From Massilia soli (GTDB taxonomy: Bacteria; Pseudomonadota; Gammaproteobacteria; Burkholderiales; Burkholderiaceae_D), in the NCBI RefSeq assembly GCF_016809835.1, contig NZ_JAFBIL020000002.1, forward strand, positions 186,001-250,000: a DNA stretch of 64,000 bases, read 5' to 3'. The notes below the pieces were generated by a model. The model did not search any database. It saw only the letters and a list, made by a program, of their open reading frames with translations, and was not told where the DNA came from. Of this stretch, positions 48,035-57,936 are shown piece after piece (within the stretch, counting starts at the first letter, position 1; every line of letters begins with the position of its first letter). A program made the translations under genes and the position numbers.

Positions 48035-48319
48035 TCAGTGGAACGCGCGCAGGATGCGCGCTTCGCCGCTCTGGTCGGCGTGCTGGACTGCGGCGGCATT
48101 GGTCGCTTCGATCATCCGTGACAGCTGGGCGTCTTCGAAGCGCGCCAATTCCTCGGTCGCGGCATTGAGCGCATTGGCGAGCTTGGCGCGTGCGTTCTGG
48201 TAAATCACACTGGTGTACTGGTCGGTGTTCTTGAGTAGTTCCTCCGCATTTGCGATAACGAGTCGCAGGTCTCCGATGAGCCTTTCCTGCGTCTGAGACC
48301 TTTCTTGAGGGCTATTCAT
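48035..48319 (-). CDS. Small DUF883-like helical protein
   Basis: A 94-residue all-helical protein, starting MNSPQERSQTQERLIGDLRLVI. ANAEELLKNTDQYTSVIYQNAR matches the N-terminal part of DUF883/ElaB-type proteins, which usually end in a membrane anchor that binds ribosomes. The C-terminal anchor is missing here, so it may act soluble or be unrelated. GGAGG precedes the ATG. Confidence 0.65.
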   Translation of the reverse strand: MNSPQERSQTQERLIGDLRLVIANAEELLKNTDQYTSVIYQNARAKLANALNAATEELARFEDAQLSRMIEATNAAAVQHADQSGEARILRAFH

Positions 48320-48484
48320 GGCGGCCTCCTCCAACGGTTGATCATGGTTACAATATAAACAAGCAAGAACGGCTGAGTTTGTCTCCGCGCAAATGAATGC
48401 GGGCACTTATTCTTGGGCCAAACACCCGCCAGATTCCCGCCTTGTTCCCTCGTTACCCCGTCAACCGCGACGCGTCGCCAGCGC

Positions 48485-48697
48485 TTACTGCACGCGAATA
48501 CGCACGTCGCCGACACTGACGGTCTGGCCCGAGCGGATCTTCGCGGTCTTGCGCAATTCGCGCTTTCCGTCGACGGCAACAACACCGCTCGCGACCATGT
48601 TCTTTCCGGCGCCACCGCTGTCGCACAAGCCAGCCAGTTTCAGCAGCTGGTTGAGCTCGACGAACTCGCCTTCCAGATCAAAAGTGACGTTTTGCAT
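48485..48697 (-). CDS. Small S4-domain RNA-binding protein
   Basis: A 70-residue protein consisting of an S4 RNA-binding domain in the YbcJ style: FVELNQLLKLAGLCDSGGAG, NMVASGVVAVDGKRELRK and a short beta end. It likely binds rRNA or tRNA. It follows fumC on the same strand by 39 bases. Confidence 0.85.
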   Translation of the reverse strand: MQNVTFDLEGEFVELNQLLKLAGLCDSGGAGKNMVASGVVAVDGKRELRKTAKIRSGQTVSVGDVRIRVQ

Positions 48698-48736
48698 TCT
48701 ATCCTCGATTAAAATTGTTGGTTTTTTGATACTAAA

Positions 48737-50134
48737 TCATGCTGATTGGGCAGGATGGGTCATGTCCATCGGAACGATCCACTGGCCAAATTCCTGCTCC
48801 GTGACGTAGCCCAGCGCCAATGCCGCTTCCTTCAGCGTGGTGCCTTCGTGCTGTGCCTTCTTGGCAATCTGGGCCGCGCGATCATAGCCGATGTGCGGCG
48901 CCAGCGCAGTCACCAGCATCAGCGAGCGCTCCATCAGCTCGCCGATGCGGAGGCGGTTCGGCTCGATGCCGCGCGCGCAATGTTCGTCGAACGAGCGCAT
49001 GCCGTCGCCCAGCAATCGCGCGCTCTGCAAGAAATTGTGGGCGATCATCGGCTTGAACACGTTCAGCTCGAAGTTGCCGGACGCGCCGCCGATGGTGATG
49101 GCGACATCGTTGCCGAACACCTGGCAGCACAGCATCGTCAGCGCTTCGCACTGGGTCGGGTTGACCTTGCCCGGCATGATCGAGCTGCCCGGCTCGTTTT
49201 CCGGAATCGTGATTTCTCCCAGGCCCGAGCGCGGTCCCGACGCCATCCAGCGCACGTCGTTGGCGATCTTCATCAAAGCGGTGGCAAGCGTCTTGAACGC
49301 CCCGTGCGCGGCGACCAGCGCATCGTGGCCAGCCAGCGCGGCGAACTTGTTGGGCGCGCTCTTGAACGCCATCCCGGTGCGCGATCCCAGTTCGGCGGCG
49401 ATGCGCGGCGCGAAATCGGGATGCGCGTTGAGGCCGGTGCCGACCGCGGTGCCGCCGGCGGCAAGTTGCAGCAGGCCCGGCAGCGTCGCCTTGATCATTT
49501 GCTCGGCATACTCGAGGTGCGCGACATAGCCGGAGAATTCCTGGCCCAGGGTCAGCGGTGTCGCGTCCTGCAGGTGGGTGCGGCCGATCTTGACGATGTC
49601 GTCAAACGTGCGCGACTTGACGGCCAGCGTGCTGCGCAGTTGCACCAGCGCCGGCAGCAGGTTCTTGACCACCGCCTGGGCGGCGGCCACATGCATCGCG
49701 GTCGGGAAGATGTCGTTGGATGACTGGCCAAGGTTGACATGGTCGTTGGGGTGCAGCAGGCGCGCCTCGCCGCGTTCGCCGCCCATCAGTTCGGAGCCGC
49801 GGTTGGCCAGCACTTCGTTCATGTTCATATTGCTCTGGGTACCAGAGCCGGTTTGCCAGACCACCAGCGGGAACTCGTCCGGATGCTGGCCTTCGAGTAC
49901 TTCCAGTGCGGCGCGCATGATGGCCTCGGCCTTGTCGGCTGGCAGCAGGCCCAGCGACCGGTTGACAGCGGCCGCGGCGCGTTTGACCTCGGCCAGCGCG
50001 GTGACCAGTTCGGCCGGCATGCGTTCGCTCGAGATGTGGAAATGCTCCAGCGAGCGCTGCGTCTGCGCGCCCCATAAACGGCCTGCCGGCACGGCGATCG
50101 GGCCGAAACTGTCCTTCTCCATCCTGGTTTCCAT
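48737..50134 (-). CDS. fumC: Class II fumarate hydratase
   Basis: TCA-cycle enzyme that interconverts fumarate and L-malate, homotetrameric, iron-free, so useful under oxidative stress. It is 465 residues. Signatures are [15 protein letters not shown], the [14 protein letters not shown] substrate loop and the lyase family signature [15 protein letters not shown]. The ATG at 50134 is used; a second ATG four codons later is possible. AGGA precedes it. Confidence 0.97.
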   Translation of the reverse strand: METRMEKDSFGPIAVPAGRLWGAQTQRSLEHFHISSERMPAELVTALAEVKRAAAAVNRSLGLLPADKAEAIMRAALEVLEGQHPDEFPLVVWQTGSGTQSNMNMNEVLANRGSELMGGERGEARLLHPNDHVNLGQSSNDIFPTAMHVAAAQAVVKNLLPALVQLRSTLAVKSRTFDDIVKIGRTHLQDATPLTLGQEFSGYVAHLEYAEQMIKATLPGLLQLAAGGTAVGTGLNAHPDFAPRIAAELGSRTGMAFKSAPNKFAALAGHDALVAAHGAFKTLATALMKIANDVRWMASGPRSGLGEITIPENEPGSSIMPGKVNPTQCEALTMLCCQVFGNDVAITIGGASGNFELNVFKPMIAHNFLQSARLLGDGMRSFDEHCARGIEPNRLRIGELMERSLMLVTALAPHIGYDRAAQIAKKAQHEGTTLKEAALALGYVTEQEFGQWIVPMDMTHPAQSA

Positions 50135-50246
50135 GATGTTTTTCCTGTTATAAAGGGTTTTTGCTAAAGAGTTTACTCCAACGCTCGTTAATGTCGTCAG
50201 GGCCGCAAATTCGCGTTGCCACACTTTAGTCATTGGTCCAGATTTT

Positions 50247-51356
50247 ATGCTTCGTCCTTGCCTCGCTGTTTTCCTACGCGCCGCCGGTATCCTGGCGCTC
50301 AGCGGTTCGCTGGCCAGTGCCTTTGCGGTCGAGCTTGGCGAGGTGGTCGTGCGCTCGCACCTCGGCCAGCCACTGGTGGCCGACATCGAACTGACCAGTT
50401 TTGCCGACGGCGCGATGCTCGACGCGCGCCTTGCCCACCCGGACGTCTTCAAGGGCGCGAACCTTGCCGTCAACCCGGTGCTGTCGAATGCGCGCATGGC
50501 GGTGACGCGGCGCGATGGCCGTCAGTTCCTGCGGATCACATCCGTCACGCCGGTCCAGACCCAGTACGTCCACCTGTTTCTTGACCTGGGCGAGGGCGGG
50601 CGCCGCAATGTGCGCCAGGTCAGCCTGCCGCTGACGCCTGATCCACGCCCGGCGTCACCGCCGCCTGCAGCTTTGCCCGTTGCCGCGCCGGTACAGCCAG
50701 TCGATAGCAAACCGGTCGCGCTTGTTGCGGCGGCTGCGCCCGCGCCGAAACTCGCGCCGCCTGTCGTCAAGCCGGTCGAGAAGCCGGCCGAGAAGCCGGT
50801 CGAGAAGCTGGCCGAGAAGCCGGTCGAGAAGCTGGCCGAGAAGCCCGCCAGCAAGCGGCCACTCGGCGCTGTCCCGGCCGCTGTGCCCGCTGCCTCCTGC
50901 CCGAAACCCCGCTACAGCGACGAGGAGGTGCGGGCCTGCGCAACGCGCGATTACAAGAACGCCATATTGTCAGCCCAGATCGTCGAACTCGAAGAGAAGG
51001 TCAAGGCCTTGCAGGCAGCGCTCGACGCGCCGCCCTTTGCCGCAGCCCCGGTGCTGCCGAAAGCCGTCGCCGCCAAGCCTGCCACGCTGGCGCCGCCGCC
51101 GATTCGCACCGTTGCGCGCAAGAAGGACAAGCCAGCCCCGGTGGAAGAGGGCGGCTTCCCATGGATGTGGCTGGGCGTCGCACTCGCCGCACTCGCCGCT
51201 GCCGCCGCTGTGGCGGCGCTCGTGGTGAAGCGCCGCAAGAAGGTCGATGTCGTCGCCCCGGTGCGGCCTAAGAGCAATATGATGGGTCGGCTGCGCGACG
51301 CGCTCAACCGTGACAAGCGTCCCGGCGAACGGCTTGAGCCGGTGGATGAGGCGTAA
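50247..51356 (+). CDS. FimV-family protein with EKP repeats
   Basis: A 369-residue membrane protein. A signal peptide is followed by the FimV/HubP N-terminal domain (about 28-135: [40 protein letters not shown]). A Pro/Ala linker follows, including six tetrapeptide repeats of the form [VA]EK[PL] encoded by 12-base units at 50775-50846, a short coiled coil ([17 protein letters not shown]), a membrane segment near 310-330 and a cytoplasmic tail. FimV proteins organise cell poles and type IV pili. LysM and TPR parts of full FimV are absent. Confidence 0.82.
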   Translation: MLRPCLAVFLRAAGILALSGSLASAFAVELGEVVVRSHLGQPLVADIELTSFADGAMLDARLAHPDVFKGANLAVNPVLSNARMAVTRRDGRQFLRITSVTPVQTQYVHLFLDLGEGGRRNVRQVSLPLTPDPRPASPPPAALPVAAPVQPVDSKPVALVAAAAPAPKLAPPVVKPVEKPAEKPVEKLAEKPVEKLAEKPASKRPLGAVPAAVPAASCPKPRYSDEEVRACATRDYKNAILSAQIVELEEKVKALQAALDAPPFAAAPVLPKAVAAKPATLAPPPIRTVARKKDKPAPVEEGGFPWMWLGVALAALAAAAAVAALVVKRRKKVDVVAPVRPKSNMMGRLRDALNRDKRPGERLEPVDEA

Positions 51357-51770
51357 ATGGTGCAACTTAGTTAATCTTAAGAAAAAATCAAAAATACTTT
51401 GTGCGTGCTCTGCATGAGCGAAAAATCTGGGCTATACTCTTTTCATGGTCTTTAAGGCCGATAACAGGGCATGGGCCTGGCGCAGCCACCACCGATAGCG
51501 TGGCGCGACAAACAGGTGACCGTTGAAGAAACGCCTGTCCTGGAAGCTGACTGCAAGGCAACGACGTCTCGCAGCCGCCGGATGCAACCGGCAACGAGGC
51601 GACACCAGGAGATACCTGGTGTTCGCTCTCCAGAATTCCTTCCCGTAGCAATCCCATTGTGTGATGCGCCAGCCCCTCCAGGGGCTGTCAGCCGTCGTCC
51701 GGCTTCAGCATGCCTTTCGCCCATAAAAAAAGCGCCCGCAGGCGCTGTCGATGTCTCGGCAGGGAAGGGC
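51357..51770 (+). other. 414-base gene-free stretch with candidate structured RNA
   Basis: No convincing gene. A TATACT at 51433-51438 could be a -10, giving an RNA from about 51445. Four strong hairpins follow: ACAGGTG/CGCCTGT (51512-51538), GTCTCG/CGAGGC (51566-51600) enclosing GCCGG/CCGGC, ACACCAGG/CCTGGTGT (51602-51622) and CAGCCCC/GGGGCTG (51670-51687). The last hairpin lacks a T tract. No known riboswitch or RNA class could be matched by eye. Confidence 0.4.
51725..51746 (-). terminator. Terminator of the FliT-like gene
   Basis: On the minus strand, AGCGCC-TGCG-GGCGCT (51746-51731) is followed by a run of T. It lies 25 bases after the stop at 51771. Confidence 0.85.
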
Positions 51771-52043
51771 TTAGTGCGCCATCACATCCGACAACTGCCA
51801 AGGCTCGGTGACTTCGCGGATGGCGCGGTCGTTCGCCATGATCTGCTTGATCAGGTCGATCTTGCGCAGGCGGGCGGCGCCTGCCAGTTCCGGAACGCCG
51901 GTCTCGACACCGGCAGCTTGTGCTGCACAGGCCTTTTCCATCGCGGCCAAGCCATTCCAGTCGGCGGTTTTTGCGGCGCCTGCCATCTTGGCAGTGAGGC
52001 CAGCAATATTTTCGTACATCGAGAGGACTTCGTTGGAGGTCAT
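51771..52043 (-). CDS. fliT: FliT-like flagellar protein
   Basis: A 90-residue helical protein: SNEVLSMYENIAGLTAKMAGAA, then ADWNGLAAMEKACAAQAAGVE, in the FliT pattern. FliT is the chaperone for the filament cap FliD and binds FlhDC in enterics. No other flagellar genes lie here, so the assignment rests on sequence feel only. AGGTG precedes the ATG, and a terminator follows. Confidence 0.65.
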   Translation of the reverse strand: MTSNEVLSMYENIAGLTAKMAGAAKTADWNGLAAMEKACAAQAAGVETGVPELAGAARLRKIDLIKQIMANDRAIREVTEPWQLSDVMAH

Positions 52044-52162
52044 GGGACACCTGGCCGATAGTGAGCGGATTACCGCGTGTCCCTCTATATCGGTACCCGT
52101 TTAGGAAACTTTAGGCGTTTTTTGAAAAAAATTGAAAATAATTGGCATTGCCGGTTTTATTG

Positions 52163-52993
52163 CTAATTAATCAATTCTTCCAGCCCTGCGCTGAGTTCCG
52201 TCAACGGCGGCATTTCCCCTAGCAACTCGCTTGGCTCGAGACCGAGCATCGCCGCGACTGCCGAGGGCACCTCGCCGGCCACGTCGTCCGGCGCTTCCCT
52301 GGCTTCGTTCAGCTGTGCGCGCCAGGCCGCGAGGTGAATGACCGCTGCCAGCCGGTCAGGAGGCGACCCGAGCAGCGGAGCGGCGACATCGCCGATCGTG
52401 TTGGTAAATACACTCGGGAATTTCCAGCGCTGAGCCAGGCCGGCGCTGACGTCGTAAAAGCTGAAGCCCAGCGCGTCGAGCTCATGGCGCATTCGTGCCG
52501 GATCGTAGGGTCCCGCCAGCTGGTCCAGCCTCTGCGCCTCGGCCGGCATGCCGGCGTGGATGATGACGAGTCCGATCGCATGCATCAGCCCGATGGTGAA
52601 CGCCAGTTCGGCATCGTCGCCCGTTTTGCGCGCAATCCAGCGCGCGCTGCACGCGGTATTGAGGCTGTAGCGCCAGAAGCGGGGCAGGTCGAGGCCGGGC
52701 GGCGGACTCTTGAAGCCATTCACCAGTCCGCTGCTGATGACCAGCGTACGCACCGTCACAAATCCGAGCATGCGTACTGCGTCGTCAACGGTGGCAACGC
52801 TGCGCGAGACATTGTAGTAGGCCGAGTTGGCCAGGCGCAGCAGCTTTGCGCTCAGCACCGGGTCGGCCGACAGCGACCTGGCGATGTGCGCCGCCGGGAC
52901 GCCGGGGTCGTCAAAATGTTGCAGGAGGTCGGCGAGAACCTTGGGCGCGGTCGGCAAGGCCTTGGGATTATGGAGCAGTTCATCCAGCGTCAT
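52163..52993 (-). CDS. HDOD domain-containing protein
   Basis: A 276-residue HDOD protein, a catalytically degenerate HD-type signalling domain. ALPTAPKVLADLLQHFDDPG, then SADPVLSAKLLRLANSAYYN and a VDDAVRMLGFVTVRTLVISS segment are typical. Such proteins act in signalling, motility or cell-cycle control through protein contacts. GGAGA precedes the ATG. It is divergent from the M1 peptidase gene. Confidence 0.9.
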   Translation of the reverse strand: MTLDELLHNPKALPTAPKVLADLLQHFDDPGVPAAHIARSLSADPVLSAKLLRLANSAYYNVSRSVATVDDAVRMLGFVTVRTLVISSGLVNGFKSPPPGLDLPRFWRYSLNTACSARWIARKTGDDAELAFTIGLMHAIGLVIIHAGMPAEAQRLDQLAGPYDPARMRHELDALGFSFYDVSAGLAQRWKFPSVFTNTIGDVAAPLLGSPPDRLAAVIHLAAWRAQLNEAREAPDDVAGEVPSAVAAMLGLEPSELLGEMPPLTELSAGLEELIN

Positions 52994-53218
52994 TACGGCT
53001 CTCCTCGTTGTCGCAGCCACGTTCCCTTGACTATATCGCGCTTTCTCGCGGCGCGGTATAGCCTGTGGCAGCGCCGGCGTATTCCGCGTTTTCTGCATTC
53101 TGGCGCAGGATTTTCGCATCCTGTCGCAATTGCGTGGGTTGCCGCCCGCGCCTTCGCATACAGTGCAGTCTGGGGCGCTGCGGCATGTGGCGCGACCGTA
53201 CAATAATAGAGAGGCGAG

Positions 53219-55846
53219 ATGAGACATCCACACATGAAACAGCTGGCGCTGGCCGCCGCACTGGCGCTGGCCACCTTGCCGGCCCAGGCCGAAGCACCGT
53301 TCTCCTTCGCCGCCACGCCGGGCAAGCTTCCCAAGAACGTGGTGCCGGTGCTCTACACCGCCCACCTCGTCCCCAATCTCTCAGACAATACCTTCAGTGG
53401 GACGCAAACCGTCGACATCGATGTATTGACGCCGGCGTCGCGCATCATGCTCAACGCCGCCGACATGGCGTTCAATGGCGCCACCCTGTCGGGCAAGGGA
53501 ATGACGGAGATTGTCCTGCGCCCGCAAGTGGACGCCAAAGAAGAAACCGTGACCTTCGAGCTGGGCCGCGAGCTTGCCCCGGGCCGCTACCAGCTGTCGC
53601 TGCAGTTCCGCGGGCAAATGAACCGCGAAGCGCGCGGCATGTTCCATATGGATTACAAGGTGGGCAGTGCCAGCAAGAAGATGCTGTCGACCCAGATGGA
53701 ACCGACCGATGCGCGCCGCATGCTGCCAACCTGGGACGAGCCTGCCTTCCGCGCCGCCTACCGGCTGTCGGTCGACGTGCCGGGCAGTTTCAAAGCCTAT
53801 TCGAATACGCCGGTGGACAAGCAGGAAGCGCTCGCCGGCGGCATGCAGCGCATCCATTTCGGCCAGACGCCGAAGATGCCGAGCTATCTGATGGTGCTGG
53901 TCGCGGGCGAACTCGAACGCATCAGCGAGCGCCACAAGGGCGTCGAGATCGGCGTCGTGACCACCGAGGGCAAAAAGGAGACCGGCAGGTTCGCGCTCGA
54001 ATCGACCAAGCGCCTGCTCGGGTACTTCAACAACTACTTCGGCCAGCCTTACCCGCTGCCGAAGCTCGACCAGATCGCCGTGCCGGGCGGCTTCAACGGC
54101 GCGATGGAAAACTGGGGCGGCATCGTCTACAGCGAATCGACGCTGCTGTACGACCCGAAGAAAAGCCCGGACAGCGTGCGCCAGGGTTCCTTCGAGATCA
54201 ACGCCCACGAAGTGGCGCACCAGTGGTTCGGCAACCTGGTCACGATGGCGTGGTGGGACAACCTGTGGCTCAACGAAGGCTTCGCCTCGTGGATGGCCAC
54301 CAAGGCCACCGACCACTTCTATCCCGACTGGCGCCCGTTCCTGCACAGCCTGTCCGAGCGCGACTACGTGATGGAACTCGACGCGCGCAAGACCACGCAT
54401 CCGATCCAGACACCAGTGCTGAACGAAGCGCAGGCGGCGGACGCCTTCGACGCGATCACCTATACCAAGGGCCAGGCTTTCCTGCGCATGCTGGAAGCCT
54501 ACCTCGGCGAGCGCGACTTCCGCAAAGGCATCCGCAGCTACATGGAGAAGCACCAGTACTCGAACACCACGACGGGCGATCTGTGGGCCGCGCTGGAGAA
54601 GGCATCCGGCAAGCCGGTCGAAAAACTGGCGTCCGACTGGACCACCCAGCCGGGCTTCCCGGTACTCAAGGTCGCGCAGAGCTGCGAAGGCGGCAAACGC
54701 AAGGTCACCTTGTCGCAGCAGCAGTTCCGCCTCGATGAACCGGCCAAAGAACAGCGCTTGTGGAACGTGCCGGTGCAGGTCGGTACCGTCGGCGGCAAGG
54801 CGTATTACACGCTGCTGGCAGGGCCGAGTACCACCCTCACGCAGCACGGCTGCGACGCCGCGCTGGTGGTCGATCCGCACAGCGTCGGCTACTTCCGCGT
54901 GCAGTACGACGGCGCCTCGTTCGATGCGCTCGCCAGGCAGTCAGCCCAGCTTCCCGACACCACCCGCTTCAAGCTGCTGTCCGATACCTGGAGCATGGTG
55001 CAGGCCGACCGGCAGGACCTTGGCAGCTACCTGAAGCTGGTGTCGGGCTACCGCGACGAGCCGCGCCTGGTGGTGTGGTCGACCATCCTGGGCCACCTGA
55101 ACACGCTCGACCGCATGGCGCAGGGCGAGCCTGAACAAAAGCTGATCCGCCGCTACCTGGTCGAGACAATCAAGCCGCGCTTTGCCAGGCTTGGATGGGA
55201 AGAGCGTCCAACCGACACGATCGAAGACAAGCAGCTGCGCGCGTCGATGGCCGCAGCCCTGGCACGCGCGGGCGACGCCGAGGCGATCGCGCAGGCGCGC
55301 GCGCGCTTCGCACGCTTCCAGGCCGATCCATCCAGCGTAAGCCCGGAGATGATCGACTTCACGTTCAGCGTGACCGGCCGGTACGCCGACGCCGCGACCT
55401 GGGAAGCCTTGTCGGCCAAGGCGATGACGGCGCAAACCGGGGAAGAGCGCAACCGCTACGGGCGCGCCCTGACCAACGTGCTCGATCCGGCGCTGTCGGC
55501 GCGCACGCTGGACAAGGCGCTGTCGCCCGACCTGCCGCCGCAGCTGGCCACGCAGATCGTGCCAGGGGTCGCGCGCAGCGAGCATATCGACCAGGCCTGG
55601 GCGTTCGCCGTCAACAACCGCGACGCGCTGATCAAGAACGAAGATTCCCTCGGCCGCAATCGCGCGTTCCCGAACATCGTCAGTTCGTCGTCAGAGGTGC
55701 GCCATGCCGACCGGCTTGAAGCCTATGTCCAGGCCAACTTCGGCCCCGACGCGCAGGCCGAGGCCCAGCGTGTGGCCAATGCCATCCGTACGCGCGCTGC
55801 GCAAAAGGCGCTGCTGCTGCCGCAAGTGCGCGCCGCCCTCAACTAA
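53219..55846 (+). CDS. M1 family zinc aminopeptidase, exported
   Basis: An 875-residue exported aminopeptidase. The signal peptide (about 1-24) ends PAQA. GAMEN at 294-298 (exopeptidase motif) and HEVAH at 330-334 with the downstream NEGFASW Glu give the catalytic zinc site. A long C-terminal ERAP1-type helical domain follows. It trims N-terminal residues from peptides, probably in the periplasm. An in-frame ATG at 53234 is an alternative start. It lies 16 bases before the M13 gene, likely one transcript. Confidence 0.95.
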   Translation: MRHPHMKQLALAAALALATLPAQAEAPFSFAATPGKLPKNVVPVLYTAHLVPNLSDNTFSGTQTVDIDVLTPASRIMLNAADMAFNGATLSGKGMTEIVLRPQVDAKEETVTFELGRELAPGRYQLSLQFRGQMNREARGMFHMDYKVGSASKKMLSTQMEPTDARRMLPTWDEPAFRAAYRLSVDVPGSFKAYSNTPVDKQEALAGGMQRIHFGQTPKMPSYLMVLVAGELERISERHKGVEIGVVTTEGKKETGRFALESTKRLLGYFNNYFGQPYPLPKLDQIAVPGGFNGAMENWGGIVYSESTLLYDPKKSPDSVRQGSFEINAHEVAHQWFGNLVTMAWWDNLWLNEGFASWMATKATDHFYPDWRPFLHSLSERDYVMELDARKTTHPIQTPVLNEAQAADAFDAITYTKGQAFLRMLEAYLGERDFRKGIRSYMEKHQYSNTTTGDLWAALEKASGKPVEKLASDWTTQPGFPVLKVAQSCEGGKRKVTLSQQQFRLDEPAKEQRLWNVPVQVGTVGGKAYYTLLAGPSTTLTQHGCDAALVVDPHSVGYFRVQYDGASFDALARQSAQLPDTTRFKLLSDTWSMVQADRQDLGSYLKLVSGYRDEPRLVVWSTILGHLNTLDRMAQGEPEQKLIRRYLVETIKPRFARLGWEERPTDTIEDKQLRASMAAALARAGDAEAIAQARARFARFQADPSSVSPEMIDFTFSVTGRYADAATWEALSAKAMTAQTGEERNRYGRALTNVLDPALSARTLDKALSPDLPPQLATQIVPGVARSEHIDQAWAFAVNNRDALIKNEDSLGRNRAFPNIVSSSSEVRHADRLEAYVQANFGPDAQAEAQRVANAIRTRAAQKALLLPQVRAALN

Positions 55847-55862
55847 CCGACCAAGGACCATG

Positions 55863-57908
55863 ATGAAAACAAGCTGGAAGCCTGCCCGTACCGCCATTGC
55901 GGTGGCCCTGTACGCCACTTTCGCGATCGGCTCGGCGCACGCGCAAACGAGCGCCGCCAAACCTGTGCCTGCCGCATCGATGACGGTGCTGCCGGGCGAC
56001 GACTTCTTCGCCTATGCAAATGCCGGCTGGCTGGCGAACACCGAGATCCCCGCCGACCGCAGCAGCTGGGGCGCAGGCGCCGCGCTGGCCGAAGAGACCA
56101 ATCAACGCATCCGCAACATGATTGAAACGATCGCAGCGGACAAGAACGCCGGCGGCGACGCGCGCATTGTGGCCGACTACTATTCGTCGTTCATGGACGA
56201 AGCGGCGATCGAGGCCAAAGGCGCCGCGCCGCTCAAGCCGGCGCTGGCGAAGATCGACGCCATCAAGGACAAGGCGGCGCTGGTGCGCGCGCTGGGCGCG
56301 TCGGTGCGAGCCGACGTCGACCCGCTCAACGCCACCGACTTCTTCACCGAAAACCTGTTCGGCCTGTGGGTCGCGCAGGGCCTGAACGACCCGGCCCGCA
56401 ATACGCCTTACCTGCTGCAGGGCGGCCTTGGCATGCCCGACCGCGCCTACTACCTGGCCGATAGCCCGCGCATGGCGGAACTGCGCACCAAGTACCAGCA
56501 GCACATCGCCGCGATGCTCACGCTGGCCGGCTATGCCGATGGCGGCGCCCGCGCCGCCAGGGTATTCGCCCTGGAGACCGCGATCGCGCAGTCGCACGCG
56601 CCGCGCGAAGACTCGGCCGATGTACAAAAGGCGAACAACAACTGGAGCGTCAAGGACTTCGCTGCCAGGGCCCCGGGCATCGACTGGAACGCCTTCTTCA
56701 AGGCCGCCGGTCTGGCAGGGCAGGACAAGTTCATCGTGTGGCACCCGAGCGCGATGGCCGGCGCGGCGAAACTGGTCGCCTCGACCGACGTGGCGACCTG
56801 GAAGGACTTCCTCGCCTTCCACGCGATCAACCACAACGCCGCCGTGCTGCCCAAGGCCTTCGCCGACCAGCACTTCGCGTTCTATGGCACCGCCATGTCC
56901 GGCACGCCGCAGCAGTCGCTACGCTGGAAACGCGCGCTGGCGGCGACCAACAATGCCGTCGACGAAGCAGTGGGCAAGCTGTATGTCGAGCGCTTTTTCC
57001 CAGCCGAGAACAAGCAGCGCCTGCAGCAAATGGTGAGCAACATCGTGACCGCATTCAGCAAGCGGGTCGAGAAGCTCGAGTGGATGGCGCCCGCCACCCG
57101 CGCCCACGCGCAGGAGAAGCTGCGCACGCTTTACGTCGGCATCGGCTACCCGGAAAGGTGGACATCGTATGCGGGCCTGAAGGTGGTGCGCGGCGACCCG
57201 CTCGGCAACGCGATGCGGGCCGAGGAATTCGGCTACGCGCAGGCGCTGGCCAAGCTGAAGAAGCCGGTCGACCGCACCGAATGGTCGATGCCGCCGCACG
57301 TCGTCAACGCCGTCAACATGCCGATGCAGAACGCGCTGAACTTCCCGGCGGCGATCCTGCAGCCGCCGTTCTTCGACCCGAAGGCATCCGACGCGGTCAA
57401 CTACGGCGCCATTGGCGCGGTCATCGGCCACGAGATCAGCCATAGCTTCGACGATCAGGGCGCGCAGTTCGACGCCCAGGGCCGCCTGCGCGACTGGTGG
57501 ACCAAGGAAGACCTGGCGCACTTCAAGACCGCATCGGACAAGTTGATCGCGCAGTACTCCGACTACAAGCCTTTCCCTGACCTGGCGGTCAACGGCCAGC
57601 TCACCCTGAGCGAAAACCTGGCCGACCTGGCCGGCCTGGCGGCGGCGTACGACGCCTACAAGGCCACCGGTTCGGACAAGGCATCGATGGTGGACGGCGA
57701 CCGCGAGTTCTTCATCGGCTACGGGAACACCTGGCGCACCAAGATGCGCGAAGGCGCGGCCCGCCAGCGCATCCTGACCGACGGCCACGCGCCGGGCGAG
57801 TATCGTACCGCCACGGTGCGCAATCTCGATGCCTGGTACAAGGCGTTCGACGTCAAGCCGGGCCAGAAGCTGTACCTGGCCCCCGGGCAGCGCGTGCGCG
57901 TCTGGTAG
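55863..57908 (+). CDS. M13 family zinc endopeptidase (neprilysin-like), exported
   Basis: A 681-residue peptidase with a signal peptide (about 1-27, AHA). GDDFFAYANAGWL near the N-terminus is typical of M13. The catalytic zinc motif is HEISH at 523-527, with third ligand in ENLADLAGL and a substrate motif NMPMQNALNFPAAIL. The PepO family cleaves peptides up to about 40 residues. The start at 55863 is preferred: AAGGA is five bases upstream. It is coupled with the M1 gene, so both may degrade imported or secreted peptides. Confidence 0.94.
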   Translation: MKTSWKPARTAIAVALYATFAIGSAHAQTSAAKPVPAASMTVLPGDDFFAYANAGWLANTEIPADRSSWGAGAALAEETNQRIRNMIETIAADKNAGGDARIVADYYSSFMDEAAIEAKGAAPLKPALAKIDAIKDKAALVRALGASVRADVDPLNATDFFTENLFGLWVAQGLNDPARNTPYLLQGGLGMPDRAYYLADSPRMAELRTKYQQHIAAMLTLAGYADGGARAARVFALETAIAQSHAPREDSADVQKANNNWSVKDFAARAPGIDWNAFFKAAGLAGQDKFIVWHPSAMAGAAKLVASTDVATWKDFLAFHAINHNAAVLPKAFADQHFAFYGTAMSGTPQQSLRWKRALAATNNAVDEAVGKLYVERFFPAENKQRLQQMVSNIVTAFSKRVEKLEWMAPATRAHAQEKLRTLYVGIGYPERWTSYAGLKVVRGDPLGNAMRAEEFGYAQALAKLKKPVDRTEWSMPPHVVNAVNMPMQNALNFPAAILQPPFFDPKASDAVNYGAIGAVIGHEISHSFDDQGAQFDAQGRLRDWWTKEDLAHFKTASDKLIAQYSDYKPFPDLAVNGQLTLSENLADLAGLAAAYDAYKATGSDKASMVDGDREFFIGYGNTWRTKMREGAARQRILTDGHAPGEYRTATVRNLDAWYKAFDVKPGQKLYLAPGQRVRVW

Positions 57909-57936
57909 GGCGCACGCGCGCCTGGCCGGCCCCGCG

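Noticed and set aside
51445-51498. tmRNA-like tag reading ADNRAWAW
   Set aside because: No tRNA-like ends, no CCA end and no matching fold.
51602-51622. CCAGGAGA hairpin reminiscent of the end of a cobalamin riboswitch
   Set aside because: The B12 box and the rest of the core are absent, and no cobalamin gene lies downstream.
51388-51657. Minus-strand open frame of 89 codons in the structured stretch
   Set aside because: No ribosome binding site or recognisable similarity; hairpins explain the region better.
51471-52061. Plus-strand open frame of 196 codons over the FliT-like gene
   Set aside because: It overlaps a better supported gene and its own terminator, and shows no domain.
53090-53130. 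Possible sigma54 promoter before the M1 gene
   Set aside because: The GG and GC elements are two bases too far apart.
53065-54738. Open frame of 557 codons overlapping the M1 peptidase
   Set aside because: Out-of-frame shadow rich in Arg and Ala; the M1 motifs are in the other frame.
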